Below, piece after piece: positions 44,034 through 53,678 of a DNA stretch of 64,000 bases. A program made the position numbers and the translations under genes. Location of the stretch: contig JAEUVA010000003.1 of NCBI GenBank assembly GCA_016787045.1, forward strand, positions 80,986-144,985, written 5' to 3'. The DNA comes from Chitinophagales bacterium (GTDB lineage: Bacteria > Bacteroidota > Bacteroidia > Chitinophagales > LD1). The notes below the pieces were generated by a model. It had not been told where the DNA came from and made no database searches. It saw only the letters and a list, made by a program, of their open reading frames with translations. Every line of letters begins with the position of its first letter. Position 1 is the stretch's first letter.

Positions 44034-44960
44034 ATGAAAAGTATTGGCGTACGCACACCGGCTACGGTAGCCAATTTAGGCAGTGGGTTCGATCTTATAG
44101 GCCTGGCCATTGCGCAAACTGCCGATGAAATAATCGTAAAGCCAAACGACAGAAAAGAGCTAAGCATTTTAGAAATTACCGGAGATGATGGTAAGCTACC
44201 AAAAGCGGCAGAGGAGAATACTTGTACGGTAGCTATTCAATCTCTGTTGAACGCTGTGAGTACGGTGCAAGGATTTGATATTTCTATTCACAAAAAAGTT
44301 GGATTTAAAAGTGGCTTAGGTTCCAGTGCCTCCAGCGCAGTGGCGGGTGTAGTAGCCGTCAATGAGTTGTTAGGAAGTCCATTTACCAAAACCGAACTTA
44401 TCCGTTTTGCATTAGATGGCGAGTACGTGGCCAGCCGTGGCTACCATGCCGATAATGTGGCACCCTGTATGTTGGGCGGCATTACATTTGTGCAGAGCAC
44501 ACAACCGCTAAATGTTATTTCGCTACCGTTTCCACAGCAAATGCACCTGGTAGTGCTGTATCAACCAGTTTCTATTTCTACTGCCGAGGCGCGCGAGCTA
44601 TTGCCAAAGGAGTATGAACGGAAAAAAGTGATTCAACAAACCTCAAACTTTGGCGCATTAATCACCGGGTTGTTTACACAACAAAACAGCATGATAAAAG
44701 AAGGTTTGAACGACCTGATTGCAACACCATATAGAAAACAACTCATTCCGCATTTCGATACGTTACAGCAAATTGCTATACATTCCGGAGCAATTGGTTT
44801 TAATATTTCCGGCTCCGGACCATCTGTGTTTGCCTGGTGCGAATCAGAAATACAGGCCAATGAAGTACAAACGCAGTGGAACAACTATATGGAGCTAAAT
44901 GAAGCATCATTCACTATTTACAGCTCAACCATTAATGGAATAGGAGCTGAAATTATATAA
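44034..44960 (+). CDS. thrB: Homoserine kinase
   Basis: 308 residues, GHMP kinase. The start region VRTPATVANLGSGFDLIGLA and the ATP loop GLGSSASSAVAGVVA (~100) are diagnostic; the C-terminal GFNISGSGPSVFAWC is the third GHMP motif. It phosphorylates homoserine for ThrC. It starts 38 bases after thrA and ends six bases before thrC. Confidence 0.97.
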   Translation: MKSIGVRTPATVANLGSGFDLIGLAIAQTADEIIVKPNDRKELSILEITGDDGKLPKAAEENTCTVAIQSLLNAVSTVQGFDISIHKKVGFKSGLGSSASSAVAGVVAVNELLGSPFTKTELIRFALDGEYVASRGYHADNVAPCMLGGITFVQSTQPLNVISLPFPQQMHLVVLYQPVSISTAEARELLPKEYERKKVIQQTSNFGALITGLFTQQNSMIKEGLNDLIATPYRKQLIPHFDTLQQIAIHSGAIGFNISGSGPSVFAWCESEIQANEVQTQWNNYMELNEASFTIYSSTINGIGAEII

Positions 44961-44966
44961 AGATAA

Positions 44967-46253
44967 ATGAGCATGTACTTTTACTCTACCCGCAATTTAT
45001 CTTATCAAGTCAGTATTGACAATGCACTAGTCATGGGTATAGCTCCCGATGGCGGTTTGTTTTTACCATCGGATTTTCCTCCGGTTTATCCTTTACTCAA
45101 CAACGAGCCGTGCACTCTTCAACGAGCAGCAGCGGTAGTGTTAGCGCCATACTTATCATCGTATTTTTCACACCAAGATATTAGTGATATTGTACAGCAG
45201 TCCTTTCAGTTTGAGGTGCCTTTAGTAAAGTTGAATGAAGGATTACACGTGGCTGAGCTTTTTCACGGCCCTACTTTGGCTTTTAAAGATTTTGGAGGGC
45301 AGTTTATGGCCAATGTGCTGTCGCGTATCTTAGCCAAGCGGAGTAAGAGAGCAACCATATTAGTAGCTACATCTGGCGATACGGGAGGTGCGGTGGCGCA
45401 AGGCTTTTACGAGAAAGAAAATGTAAATGTGGTTATTCTTTACCCTAAAGGTAAAGTGAGCGAGTTGCAAGAACTGCAACTGACCACTTATGGTAAAAAC
45501 ATACGAGCCATAAGTATAGATGGAACATTTGATGATTGTCAGCGTTTGGTCAAGCATGCCTTTGCAGATAGAGAGTTCTCTGAAAAATTATCGCTTTCCT
45601 CAGCCAACTCTATAAACATTGGCCGCCTGCTGCCACAAATGATTTATTATGCCTATACATCGCATATTTATTTTTTAGAATATAAAAAAGTGCCTGATGT
45701 AATAGTGCCGAGCGGGAATTTTGGAAACATTACCGCAGCGCTATTTGTCAAAAAAATGGGTTTCCCCATAGGTAAACTCATTGCAGCTACCAATAGTAAT
45801 AATGTTGTGCCGACCTATTTTGAAACAGGCAACTACATTCCCACTTCATCTAAACACACTTTAAGCAATGCCATGGATGTTGGCGCACCCAGCAATATGG
45901 AGCGTTTGCTTACTTTATACAACCACGATTTACAAAGCATGAGAACCGATTTTGAAGCCGTGGCGGTAACCGATGAAGAAACCAAGAAAACCATGCGCGA
46001 TACTTATGATAGATTTGGGTACATTGCCGATCCACATACAGCGGTGGGAATATGTGTAGCGGAAAAACTAAAAACAGACACTCCAAAGATAGTGATGTCC
46101 ACCGCGCATCCGGCTAAGTTTAAAAAAGATGTGGAGCAAATTTTGCAGATAAAATTACCGCTGCCGACTCAACTCAGTTGCTTATTAAATAAGCAAGTTT
46201 ACAAAGAAGAATTGCCTGACGATTACAATGCCTTTAAAGCAGCTATTGGATAG
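44967..46253 (+). CDS. thrC: Threonine synthase
   Basis: 428 residues. PLP enzyme making threonine from phosphohomoserine. Motifs: the family N-terminal [38 protein letters not shown] with the PLP-binding Lys (~110), ATSGDTGGA and PSGNFGNI. The long N-terminal form is of the E. coli type. A second in-frame ATG at 44973 is an alternative start. Last gene of thrABC. Confidence 0.97.
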   Translation: MSMYFYSTRNLSYQVSIDNALVMGIAPDGGLFLPSDFPPVYPLLNNEPCTLQRAAAVVLAPYLSSYFSHQDISDIVQQSFQFEVPLVKLNEGLHVAELFHGPTLAFKDFGGQFMANVLSRILAKRSKRATILVATSGDTGGAVAQGFYEKENVNVVILYPKGKVSELQELQLTTYGKNIRAISIDGTFDDCQRLVKHAFADREFSEKLSLSSANSINIGRLLPQMIYYAYTSHIYFLEYKKVPDVIVPSGNFGNITAALFVKKMGFPIGKLIAATNSNNVVPTYFETGNYIPTSSKHTLSNAMDVGAPSNMERLLTLYNHDLQSMRTDFEAVAVTDEETKKTMRDTYDRFGYIADPHTAVGICVAEKLKTDTPKIVMSTAHPAKFKKDVEQILQIKLPLPTQLSCLLNKQVYKEELPDDYNAFKAAIG

Positions 46254-46330
46254 CAAATCGAACAAACACACAATTTTTTTTCGGTGAAAAAATAGCGTGT
46301 AATATTGGCTGCACAATTTCACCAATACAA

Positions 46331-47878
46331 ATGAGCAAGCACCAAACCGATAGCGGAATAGAGATTGATCGCCTCTACTCTGCCGCAGATTTTGAAAAAA
46401 GTGAGCCGGGTAGTTTTCCGTTTACTCGCGGTGTGCACCCCGAAATGTACCGCAGCAAACTCTGGACTATGCGTCAGTACGCGGGTTTTAGCACAGCAGA
46501 AGAGAGCAACAAGCGGTACCATTATTTATTGAAACAAGGAGTAATGGGGCTAAGTGTGGCTTTTGACTTGCCTACGCAAATTGGTTATGATAGCGACCAC
46601 GCATTATCTGAAGGCGAAGTAGGTAAGGTAGGTGTAGCCATTGACTCGCTGGAAGATATGGAAATACTTTTTGATGGAATAAAGCTGGAAGAAGTTTCAA
46701 CCTCTATGACCATTAACAGCACAGGGTATATTCTGCTGGCACTCTATATTGCTTTGGCCAAAAAACAAGGAGCCGAACTCAAAAAAATTTCAGGCACCAT
46801 TCAAAACGATATACTCAAAGAATATGCTGCGCGGGGTACATATATATATCCGCCCAAGCCAAGCATGAAAATTATTACCGATATTTTTGAGTACTGTAAT
46901 ACTGAAGTACCCAAGTGGAACACCATTTCTATTTCGGGTTATCACATTCGCGAAGCCGGCTCTACGGCTGTGCAAGAAGTGGCGTTTACACTCAGCAACG
47001 GAAAGGCATATTGCATTGCCGCTCAAAAAAAGGGTTTAGACATCAACAAGTTTGGTCAGCGGCTTTCGTTTTTCTTTAACGCGCACAACAATTTTTTTGA
47101 AGAAATAGCCAAGTTTCGCGCAGCGCGAAGAATGTGGGCAAACATCACCAAAGAACTGGGTGCAACTGATGCAAAGGCGCAAATGTTGCGCTTTCATACA
47201 CAAACCGGAGGCAGCACACTTACGGCACAGCAACCCATGAACAACATTTCGCGCGTTACACTGCAAGCCCTGGCGGCCGTACTGGGCGGCACACAATCAT
47301 TGCACACCAATGGCTATGACGAGGCACTCTCATTACCAACTGAACAAGCAGCAAAAATTGCTTTGCGTACACAACAAATTATTGGTTACGAAAGTGGCGT
47401 AACTGATACCGTGGATCCATTGGGCGGCTCGTATTTTATTGAAACGCTCACCAATCAAATAGAAGAAGGGGCATGGATGTACATAAAACGAATAGATGAA
47501 ATGGACGGCAGCGTGGCAGCAATTGAGAGCGGGTTTATGCAAAACGAAATTGCCAAGGCATCATACAGCTATCAGCAGGCCGTTGAGAAAAAAGAAAGAA
47601 TAATAGTAGGCGTTAATCAGTTTACCGAAACCGAGCAGGCCCCGGAAGGATTGTTGCGCATTGACGATTCAATCCGAAAAGTGCAATCCGAAAAATTGCA
47701 ATCGTTGCGCAGCAGAAGAGATAACGAAAAGGTAACTGCAAGTTTGCTGCAGATTCAGCAATTTGCACAAGCCGATAAAAACATAATGCCCGCAGTGATA
47801 GAGGCCGTGGAGAATTATTGCACCTTAGGAGAAATTGCTGATTCATTGCGCAAAATTTATGGAGAATATCAAGGGTAA
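46331..47878 (+). CDS. Methylmalonyl-CoA mutase large-subunit catalytic domain
   Basis: 515 residues: only the TIM-barrel acyl-CoA domain of a B12-dependent mutase. [16 protein letters not shown] keeps the Tyr that marks methylmalonyl- over isobutyryl-CoA mutases, and ARGTYIYPP keeps the partner Arg. [33 protein letters not shown] and GGTQSLHTN are conserved. The C-terminal cobalamin domain with D-x-H-x-x-G is absent and must be supplied by another gene, not in this window. It interconverts methylmalonyl-CoA and succinyl-CoA. A 77-base gap from thrC suggests a separate unit. Confidence 0.93.
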   Translation: MSKHQTDSGIEIDRLYSAADFEKSEPGSFPFTRGVHPEMYRSKLWTMRQYAGFSTAEESNKRYHYLLKQGVMGLSVAFDLPTQIGYDSDHALSEGEVGKVGVAIDSLEDMEILFDGIKLEEVSTSMTINSTGYILLALYIALAKKQGAELKKISGTIQNDILKEYAARGTYIYPPKPSMKIITDIFEYCNTEVPKWNTISISGYHIREAGSTAVQEVAFTLSNGKAYCIAAQKKGLDINKFGQRLSFFFNAHNNFFEEIAKFRAARRMWANITKELGATDAKAQMLRFHTQTGGSTLTAQQPMNNISRVTLQALAAVLGGTQSLHTNGYDEALSLPTEQAAKIALRTQQIIGYESGVTDTVDPLGGSYFIETLTNQIEEGAWMYIKRIDEMDGSVAAIESGFMQNEIAKASYSYQQAVEKKERIIVGVNQFTETEQAPEGLLRIDDSIRKVQSEKLQSLRSRRDNEKVTASLLQIQQFAQADKNIMPAVIEAVENYCTLGEIADSLRKIYGEYQG

Positions 47879-47927
47879 TGCCCTGAAAATCATGAAAATC
47901 GTAAACACCATGAACGTGAGTTGATAT

Positions 47928-47976
47928 CCCCTCTTGAGAGGGGAGTGAGGGGCAGGAAGCCAAGCAGGGGTGTGTT
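47928..47976 (+). repeat. Interspersed repeat, copy 1
   Basis: The element begins with the hairpin CCCCTC-TTGA-GAGGGG (47928-47943), continues GAGGGGCAGGAAGCCAAG and ends CAGGGGTGTGTT. A related, decayed copy lies at 48781-48831. It resembles the GAGAGGGG...GGGGTGTGTT mobile-repeat type seen in Bacteroidota intergenic regions; that resemblance is from memory. Confidence 0.65.
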
Positions 47977-47991
47977 GCAAAAAAAGAAATC

Positions 47992-48738
47992 ATGAAAAAC
48001 TACAAAGTGTTTTTTTATCTTACTTTGCTTTTGGTGTGGATGAGCGGTTGTAAAACGTATGCACCCACACAATACAGCACTAAGCAACAAAAAATTACAC
48101 CGGGCGCAGCAGTTGATGAGAGGTATGTGCAACTTATCAAACCCTACAAAGATTCTTTGGCTGTAGAAATGGACGTGGTACTTGCCGTAAGTGATACTAT
48201 TCTTACTAAGGCCATGCCCGAAAGCGACCTCGGCAACCTGATGTGCGATTTGATTTTGAAAAAAAGCCGAGACTACTGCAACTGCGCGGTTGACTTTACC
48301 TTTTTAAACAATGGTGGAATAAGAATTCCCAACTTACCCAAAGGCGATATCACTTTTGGTAAAATAATGGAGCTAATGCCCTTTGATAATCAAATAGCCA
48401 TTATGCGGGTGCCCGGCAAAACTTTAGATACACTCTTCAATTTTATGAGTGCCAAAGGCGGCTGGCAAATCAGCGGAGCACGATATACCTTTAAAGTAAA
48501 CAAAGCTACATCGGTATATATACAAGGCGATACATTGCGTACAGATAAAATGTACACCATAGCAGTGAGCGATTATTTGGCGCAGGGTGGCGATAACTGT
48601 ACATTTTTAGCAGTGTTGCCCAAAGAGATATTGAAACAAAACCTTCGCGATGCCATTGTGGATGGATTGAAAGAAATGAATATACGAGGTGAGCGAGTAA
48701 AAAGTGTGCTGGACGGAAGAGTGACAAAAACAGAATAA
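47992..48738 (+). CDS. 5'-nucleotidase C-terminal domain lipoprotein
   Basis: 248 residues. Signal peptide with a lipobox WMSGC (Cys20), so a lipoprotein. The body is the substrate-binding C-terminal domain of UshA/5'-nucleotidases: SDLGNLMCDLIL, FLNNGGIRI, GKIMELMPFDNQIAIMRVPG and VSDYLAQGGDNCTF. The metallophosphatase half is encoded by the next gene, so the usual single polypeptide is split and in reversed order. Together they would dephosphorylate extracellular nucleotides. Confidence 0.9.
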   Translation: MKNYKVFFYLTLLLVWMSGCKTYAPTQYSTKQQKITPGAAVDERYVQLIKPYKDSLAVEMDVVLAVSDTILTKAMPESDLGNLMCDLILKKSRDYCNCAVDFTFLNNGGIRIPNLPKGDITFGKIMELMPFDNQIAIMRVPGKTLDTLFNFMSAKGGWQISGARYTFKVNKATSVYIQGDTLRTDKMYTIAVSDYLAQGGDNCTFLAVLPKEILKQNLRDAIVDGLKEMNIRGERVKSVLDGRVTKTE

Positions 48739-48780
48739 ATTAATAATTAGAAAGACCAATTTGTCCGTAAGTAATGTTTT

Positions 48781-48831
48781 TCCTTCTTGAAAGAGGAGTG
48801 CGCAGTGTTTAGGGGGCAGCAGGGGTGTGTT
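48781..48831 (+). repeat. Interspersed repeat, copy 2 (degenerate)
   Basis: TCCTTCTTGAAAGAGGAGTG ... AGGGGGCAGCAGGGGTGTGTT: same order of elements as 47928-47976 but with a decayed hairpin. The copies lie on each side of the nucleotidase C-domain gene, about 850 bases apart and in the same orientation. Confidence 0.6.
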
Positions 48832-48855
48832 ACGTTAATTGGTAAAAAATAAAAA

Positions 48856-49785
48856 ATGAAACGCAGCGAGTTTATACAAAAGTCCATTACAGCCACAGCT
48901 TTGCTGGCCGCTAATGGTTTTCCGTATGAAGCATTTGCCAAAGGCGATGCTAAAAAAATAACCATTCTACATACTAACGATCAACACTCACGCATTGAGC
49001 CGTTTCCGATGGACGGAGGCAAGTATCAGGGTTTAGGCGGCTTTGCTCAACGCGCAGCGCATGTTAACCAAATACGTGCACATGAAAAAAATGTATTGCT
49101 CTTAGACAGTGGCGATATTTGGCAAGGCACTCCGTACTTTAATAAATATGGTGGAGAGTTAGAGTTTAAACTGATGACCGAAATGGGCTATGCGGCATCT
49201 ACGCTCGGCAATCACGATTTTGACAACGGCATGGAGGGATTGGTAAAACAAATGCCGCTGGCCAATTTTCCCTTTCTGAATTGCAATTACAACTTTACCA
49301 ATACACCCCTGCAAGGAAAAATAGAAACGGACAAAGTATTTGAGATAGACGGTATAAAAGTGGGTGTGTTTGGCGTAGGGATAGAACTAAAAGGATTAGT
49401 GCCTGCAAAATTATGTGAAGGGGTGCAATACAACGACCCTATTGCCAACAGCAACCGTACTGCAGCACACTTAAAAAACGATTTGAAATGCGACTTGGTA
49501 ATTTGCCTCTCGCACCTCGGCTATAAGTATGATGAGAAGAAAGTAAGTGATATGGACTTAGCATATCAGAGCAAAAACATTGACCTCATACTTGGTGGGC
49601 ACACGCACACCTTTTTCAATCATCCGGAGGAATACGCCAATGCCGATGGCGAAAAAGTAATAGTAAATCAAGTAGGCCATGCAGGTATTTATGTAGGCCG
49701 CTTAGACTTTTATTTTGAAAAAGTGAGCAAGAAAAAACTAACTCCCTCATTACCAATGCTCATTAAAAGTGCAAGCGGTAAATAG
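48856..49785 (+). CDS. 5'-nucleotidase N-terminal metallophosphatase domain, exported
   Basis: 309 residues. The N-terminal hydrophobic stretch after MKRSEFIQKS resembles the signal of exported metallophosphatases but has no twin arginine. Dinuclear metal motifs: LHTNDQHSRIEP, LLDSGDIWQGTP, TLGNHDFDNG, LSHLGYKYDE and GGHTHTF, all canonical for UshA-type enzymes. It lacks the C-terminal nucleoside-binding domain, supplied by the preceding gene. Good candidate for a two-chain 5'-nucleotidase. Confidence 0.92.
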   Translation: MKRSEFIQKSITATALLAANGFPYEAFAKGDAKKITILHTNDQHSRIEPFPMDGGKYQGLGGFAQRAAHVNQIRAHEKNVLLLDSGDIWQGTPYFNKYGGELEFKLMTEMGYAASTLGNHDFDNGMEGLVKQMPLANFPFLNCNYNFTNTPLQGKIETDKVFEIDGIKVGVFGVGIELKGLVPAKLCEGVQYNDPIANSNRTAAHLKNDLKCDLVICLSHLGYKYDEKKVSDMDLAYQSKNIDLILGGHTHTFFNHPEEYANADGEKVIVNQVGHAGIYVGRLDFYFEKVSKKKLTPSLPMLIKSASGK

Positions 49786-49971
49786 AAATTTTTTTCACTT
49801 GCAAGATGTTCTGCAAAACTTTTTTCAGAAAATTTTCAGAAGCAAAATATTTTTCAAAATCAAGTGCAGAAAAATTTTTTTTCTCACAACAGTTTCTTCA
49901 TTTTCACCGCACGTTTCGCGACACACACAACGAAGCAATTTTTTCAACCCCTTAAAAACGACTTAGTGAGC
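49786..49971 (+). other. AT-rich leader of dnaA with iterated TTTTCARAA
   Basis: The spacer upstream of dnaA is strongly AT-rich and contains TTTTCAGAA at 49822-49830 and 49833-49841 (11 bp apart) and TTTTCAAAA at 49851-49859. No consensus DnaA box (TTATCCACA or its complement) was found, so an origin is possible but unsupported. Confidence 0.4.
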
Positions 49972-51411
49972 ATGAAGGAAAAATCGGCACTATCCGTATG
50001 GAACAACTGTCTGGAGATTATTAAGGATAACGTTAGCGCGCAGAGTTTCAAAACATGGTTTGAACCGATAAGACCTGTAGAGTTAAAGGGTACCGTACTG
50101 ACCATTCAAGTACCATCACAATTTTTTTACGAGTGGCTCGAAGAGCACTACGTATCACTTTTACGCAAAACGGTAAAGCGCGAATTGGGCAGCAACGCCC
50201 GTTTGGAATACCGTATTGTGGTGGAAAATTCTTCAAACGGCAGTACACCATCTACAGTAGATTATCCAAACTACAACAGCGGCAACTCTAACAACCCCGA
50301 GGTGGGCTTCCCGTATTTTATGACCGGCCAGCAAATCAAAAATCCGTTTGTAATTCCGGGGCTTAAGAAAATCAATATTGATTCGCAACTTAATGCCAAT
50401 TACAATTTTGATTCTTATGTAGAAGGCGATTGTAACCGCCTTGCCCGCAGTGCAGGATATGCCGTGGCGCAAAAACCCGGTGGTACGGCCTTTAACCCGT
50501 TAGTAATTTATGGCGGAGTAGGTTTGGGCAAAACACACTTGGCACAAGCTATTGGCAATGAAGTGAAACAAAACTTTGCCAACAAAACAGTACTGTATGT
50601 AACGAGCGAAAAATTTACCAATCAGTTTTTTGATGCGGTAAAGAATAACTCCGTAAATGATTTTGTACACTTCTACCAATTGATAGATGTACTTATCATG
50701 GACGACATTCAGTTTTTTGGCAACAAAGAAAAAACACAAGATATTTTCTTCCACATCTTCAATCACCTGCACCAAAACGGCAAGCAGTTAGTATTGACCT
50801 CAGACCGCTCACCGCGCGATTTAGAAGGCATGGAAGAAAGATTGCTCTCTCGCTTTAAATGGGGATTGAGTGCAGACCTGCAAGTGCCCGACTTTGAAAC
50901 CAGGATTGCCATCTTAGAAAAGAAAATGTATGCCGATGGCATAGAACTGCCGCGCGAAGTAGTAGAGTTTGTGGCCTACAACATCAATACCAATATCCGC
51001 GAGCTGGAAGCAGCGCTGATTTCTTTGCTGGCTCAAGCATCGCTCAACAAAAAAGAAGTGGATTTGGACTTGGCGAAGAAGATTATCAAAAACTTTGTAA
51101 AGAGCATCTCGCGCGAAGTGAGTATTGACTACATCCAAAAAACAGTGTGCGATTACTTTAACGTACCACTAGATATGCTCCGCGAAAAAACGCGCAAGCG
51201 CATGATTGTGCAAGCGCGACAGTTATCTATGTTCTTAGCTAAAAACTACACTAAGAATTCACTCAAAGTTATTGGCAAGCATTTTGGAGGCCGAGATCAC
51301 AGTACAGTTATTCACTCTTGTCAGGCCGTACAAAATCTCATTGATACTGATCAGGAGTTCAGAGAGGCCGTAGCAGATATTCAAAAGAAAATTCAAATGA
51401 GTATTTCGTAA
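49972..51411 (+). CDS. dnaA: Chromosomal replication initiator DnaA
   Basis: 479 residues from the ATG at 49972, chosen because VWNNCLEIIKDNVSAQSFKTW then falls at the normal N-terminal place; an open frame reaches 49864 but its first ~36 residues are low-complexity. The AAA+ domain shows YGGVGLGKTHLAQAIGN (Walker A), LIMDDIQFFGNKEKTQ (Walker B) and SDRSPRDLEGMEERL. Domain IV ends with the DNA-binding signature FGGRDHSTVIHSC. A terminator follows. Confidence 0.97.
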   Translation: MKEKSALSVWNNCLEIIKDNVSAQSFKTWFEPIRPVELKGTVLTIQVPSQFFYEWLEEHYVSLLRKTVKRELGSNARLEYRIVVENSSNGSTPSTVDYPNYNSGNSNNPEVGFPYFMTGQQIKNPFVIPGLKKINIDSQLNANYNFDSYVEGDCNRLARSAGYAVAQKPGGTAFNPLVIYGGVGLGKTHLAQAIGNEVKQNFANKTVLYVTSEKFTNQFFDAVKNNSVNDFVHFYQLIDVLIMDDIQFFGNKEKTQDIFFHIFNHLHQNGKQLVLTSDRSPRDLEGMEERLLSRFKWGLSADLQVPDFETRIAILEKKMYADGIELPREVVEFVAYNINTNIRELEAALISLLAQASLNKKEVDLDLAKKIIKNFVKSISREVSIDYIQKTVCDYFNVPLDMLREKTRKRMIVQARQLSMFLAKNYTKNSLKVIGKHFGGRDHSTVIHSCQAVQNLIDTDQEFREAVADIQKKIQMSIS

Positions 51412-51430
51412 ACACATCACTCATTACAAA

Positions 51431-51460
51431 CAGAAAAGGCACCACAAGGTGCCTTTTCTG
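51431..51460 (+). terminator. Intrinsic terminator after dnaA
   Basis: CAGAAAAGGCACC (51431-51443) pairs perfectly with GGTGCCTTTTCTG (51448-51460) around ACAA. The A/T part of the stem serves as the U-tract in either direction. Confidence 0.85.
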
Positions 51461-51540
51461 CTTAGAGGAAGTAGATACATCCGATAGGTTACTTGCGGCT
51501 GCTTCATTACAGTTCAACTTGCAGGAAAGTTACTCAGAAG

Positions 51541-52335
51541 CTAAAACATAAATTCAATTTCGGCTCCGGAATTCCAACCTGTTGCAATTCCTAAGATTAT
51601 CCATACAAACAATAAAATCTCGGCTCCACAGAGTAGCATAAAAAGTAAAATTCTGTAACTAAATCCGAGCAGAGGATAATCCTTTCTAAACGCATTCCAA
51701 TAGCCAAAAACAATGTACACAAGAATGATATACGGACTGATGTGATGTATAAAATCAAATGGCCTTGACGGTAGGCCTGTAAACTCAAGAAAAGAAAACA
51801 GAAATATCAACGTGGTAATAAGAACAATGCCTAACAATAAAATGCCACTAATGATGAAGTGCTCGCTGTAGTTTAGTTGCTTTTGTTTGAAAATAAGGAA
51901 ACTGTTCAGTGCGGTTACGGGCACCAAGGCAAAAATGAATAGCTTCCCAAATCTGGATAACATATCTCCTAGTGTTTTTCCCACATCGTTCATGGTGGGT
52001 GTTAGCACTTTATCTGGGGCAATGGATATGGCAATGGCATTGTAATAGGTAGTGAGCAAAATGTTGAATCCTATCAAAAGAAGGATGAAGTAAAATACAT
52101 TGTAATAGTTTACCCGCTTACCGGCTATGTAATCCAGAGCGGCTTTTCCCGGTTGTAGCAGTGCTTGCTTAGCAGTAAAAAGCATTCCCTTATCAAGATG
52201 GAAAGTTCCGTGTATGAGATCGTGAGTAATGAAGCGCTTTAAAGTAATGCGGTGAGTATCTGCCTTTTGCCCGCAGCCCGAGCAAAATTTGTCTGTAAGT
52301 TCTTTTCCGCAATTCAGGCAATTCTTGTTTGGCAT
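51541..52335 (-). CDS. DUF3667 membrane protein with N-terminal zinc ribbon
   Basis: 264 residues from the ATG at 52335. NCLNCGKELTDKFCSGCGQK is a four-cysteine zinc ribbon (residues ~4-23), followed by the conserved RITLKRFITHDLIHGTFHLDKGML (in parts) and RVNYYNVFYFILLL, both typical of DUF3667. Five hydrophobic helices follow (~85-105, 135-155, 165-190, 205-220, 230-255). Function unknown. It converges with dnaA and is separated from it by a terminator. Confidence 0.82.
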   Translation of the reverse strand: MPNKNCLNCGKELTDKFCSGCGQKADTHRITLKRFITHDLIHGTFHLDKGMLFTAKQALLQPGKAALDYIAGKRVNYYNVFYFILLLIGFNILLTTYYNAIAISIAPDKVLTPTMNDVGKTLGDMLSRFGKLFIFALVPVTALNSFLIFKQKQLNYSEHFIISGILLLGIVLITTLIFLFSFLEFTGLPSRPFDFIHHISPYIILVYIVFGYWNAFRKDYPLLGFSYRILLFMLLCGAEILLFVWIILGIATGWNSGAEIEFMF

Positions 52336-52598
52336 TTTCAATTTTAACTATGGCAGTTAATGCTTGTGCTAAGTTTTGTGGTCAATATGTTTTGATAAAG
52401 CAGAAGCACAGTGGTAATGTACTTATTAAAAACATGATATACTCTGCCGCTTATCAAATATGTACAAATTTTTCTGCGAAGTACTATACGTGTAGAGTTG
52501 TAAGGAGCAACTTAGGTACATCACTTTAGGCACGGATGTAAAATTGTACTATGTGCCTTCAAATTTTGTCTACTCGTAAATCGGGAAAATCCAAAAAC
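52336..52598 (+). other. Intergenic stretch without a supported gene
   Basis: AT-rich spacer holding the start side of the DUF3667 gene. A 66-codon plus-strand frame here overlaps the DUF3667 start and shows no family features, so I do not call it. No clear promoter box could be fixed. Confidence 0.5.
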
Positions 52599-52637
52599 AC
52601 AAAACCCGCTCCGAGCAATGCTCGGAGCGGGTTTTGT
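52599..52637 (-). terminator. Intrinsic terminator of the T9SS gene at 52658
   Basis: A 17-bp perfect stem: ACAAAACCCGCTCCGAG (52599-52615) with 52621-52637, loop CAATG. It lies 20 bases past the stop of the minus-strand gene, and that strand continues with TTTTTGG. Confidence 0.92.
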
Positions 52638-52657
52638 AAAATATTTTTTCTTAAAAA

Positions 52658-53554
52658 CTACTTCGCCACACTCAGCTTCCCTTTGTTAAGGGCCTTTCCT
52701 TGTTGATTAAATACCGCATAAGTGTATAGGCCGTTAGCCCAATTGGCTACATTAAACAAGTGACTATTTCCAGCCAAAAGTTCGTGCGTTACTACACGGC
52801 CTTGAGCATCAAATACCATTACTGTGCCGTTCACATTTTCACTCAATTGCAGTTGAGCTACATCGCTAGCGGGGTTAGGGTAAACAAAAACTTGAATCCT
52901 GTTGTCAATTTCTTCTACAAAAGAAGGGGCAGCCACATAGCCAAAACGCACAGCATCTACCCAAAGGGTAGAGTTATCTTTAGCGCCTCTGCCATAGCTA
53001 CTTTGAAAAACCAGTAGCAAAGAATCTGGAGTGGTGCTGATGTTGTTGAGGTAAGCGGTATCGTTCATTAAATAGTAGATGCTCACCCATCCGTTGTTAG
53101 TAGTCTCTAACTGCCCGGTGTAGGCAATAGATACGTTGCCATCTATAAATTGCATTAAAAACAATCCGGTATCGGTTTGTTCAGTAGTGTATTTGTAGGC
53201 AAAGAATACCGTATCTGGCCGGAAGGTAAATGGCACACCGGTAAATTTAAGTGGGCTGAGTGGCGAGTAGGTAACTGTGCCTAAAGAAGTAAAGCCGGGG
53301 ATCAGGCGCAAGTTAGGTCCTGCTTGAATACTATCAGTCATGATTTTTACAGAGGAGGTTCCTTCTACTTTACTGGCATTATCCTGAGTAACTAAAGTGG
53401 CCGCATAGCCGGGTACTGCTGTAGCCCAGGTGCTCCAGCCATCGGGGTTGGTGGCGTTGGTCCAGGTATTGAACCCGCCATTGGTAGGTTGTTGTGCGCT
53501 GAGTGTAAGAACTGTGGCGCTTAGCATCGCCAGTAGAGTAAACTTTACGTTCAT
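52658..53554 (-). CDS. T9SS-sorted secreted protein, carbohydrate-binding-like
   Basis: 298 residues from the ATG at 53554 (signal peptide ends LSAQQ); the longer frame adds a non-signal extension. Residues ~20-210 form one beta-sandwich-like domain: GGFNTWTNATNPDGWSTWA, SSVKIMTDSI, DTVFFAYKYTT and STLWVDAVRFGY. This pattern resembles the PCMD/carbohydrate-binding-like domains of Bacteroidota. A T9SS type A tail follows (VFVYPNPASDVAQLQL ... GLYTYAVF). No catalytic motif. Its start lies downstream of a pair of TGACC-N2-GGTCA palindromes. Confidence 0.85.
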   Translation of the reverse strand: MNVKFTLLAMLSATVLTLSAQQPTNGGFNTWTNATNPDGWSTWATAVPGYAATLVTQDNASKVEGTSSVKIMTDSIQAGPNLRLIPGFTSLGTVTYSPLSPLKFTGVPFTFRPDTVFFAYKYTTEQTDTGLFLMQFIDGNVSIAYTGQLETTNNGWVSIYYLMNDTAYLNNISTTPDSLLLVFQSSYGRGAKDNSTLWVDAVRFGYVAAPSFVEEIDNRIQVFVYPNPASDVAQLQLSENVNGTVMVFDAQGRVVTHELLAGNSHLFNVANWANGLYTYAVFNQQGKALNKGKLSVAK

Positions 53555-53678
53555 TTTTATTAGTAAGTTTTGTGTGATGAAATAATGCGGGCGAATGTAT
53601 GCGCTGCAGGTATTACACAACTATGACAAAACTCAAAACCATGAAAAATGACAATTCTATGACAAATCACACCCGGTC

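Noticed and set aside
52329..52529. 66-codon plus-strand frame upstream of the DUF3667 gene
   Set aside because: It overlaps the DUF3667 start and has no signal, domain or paralog.
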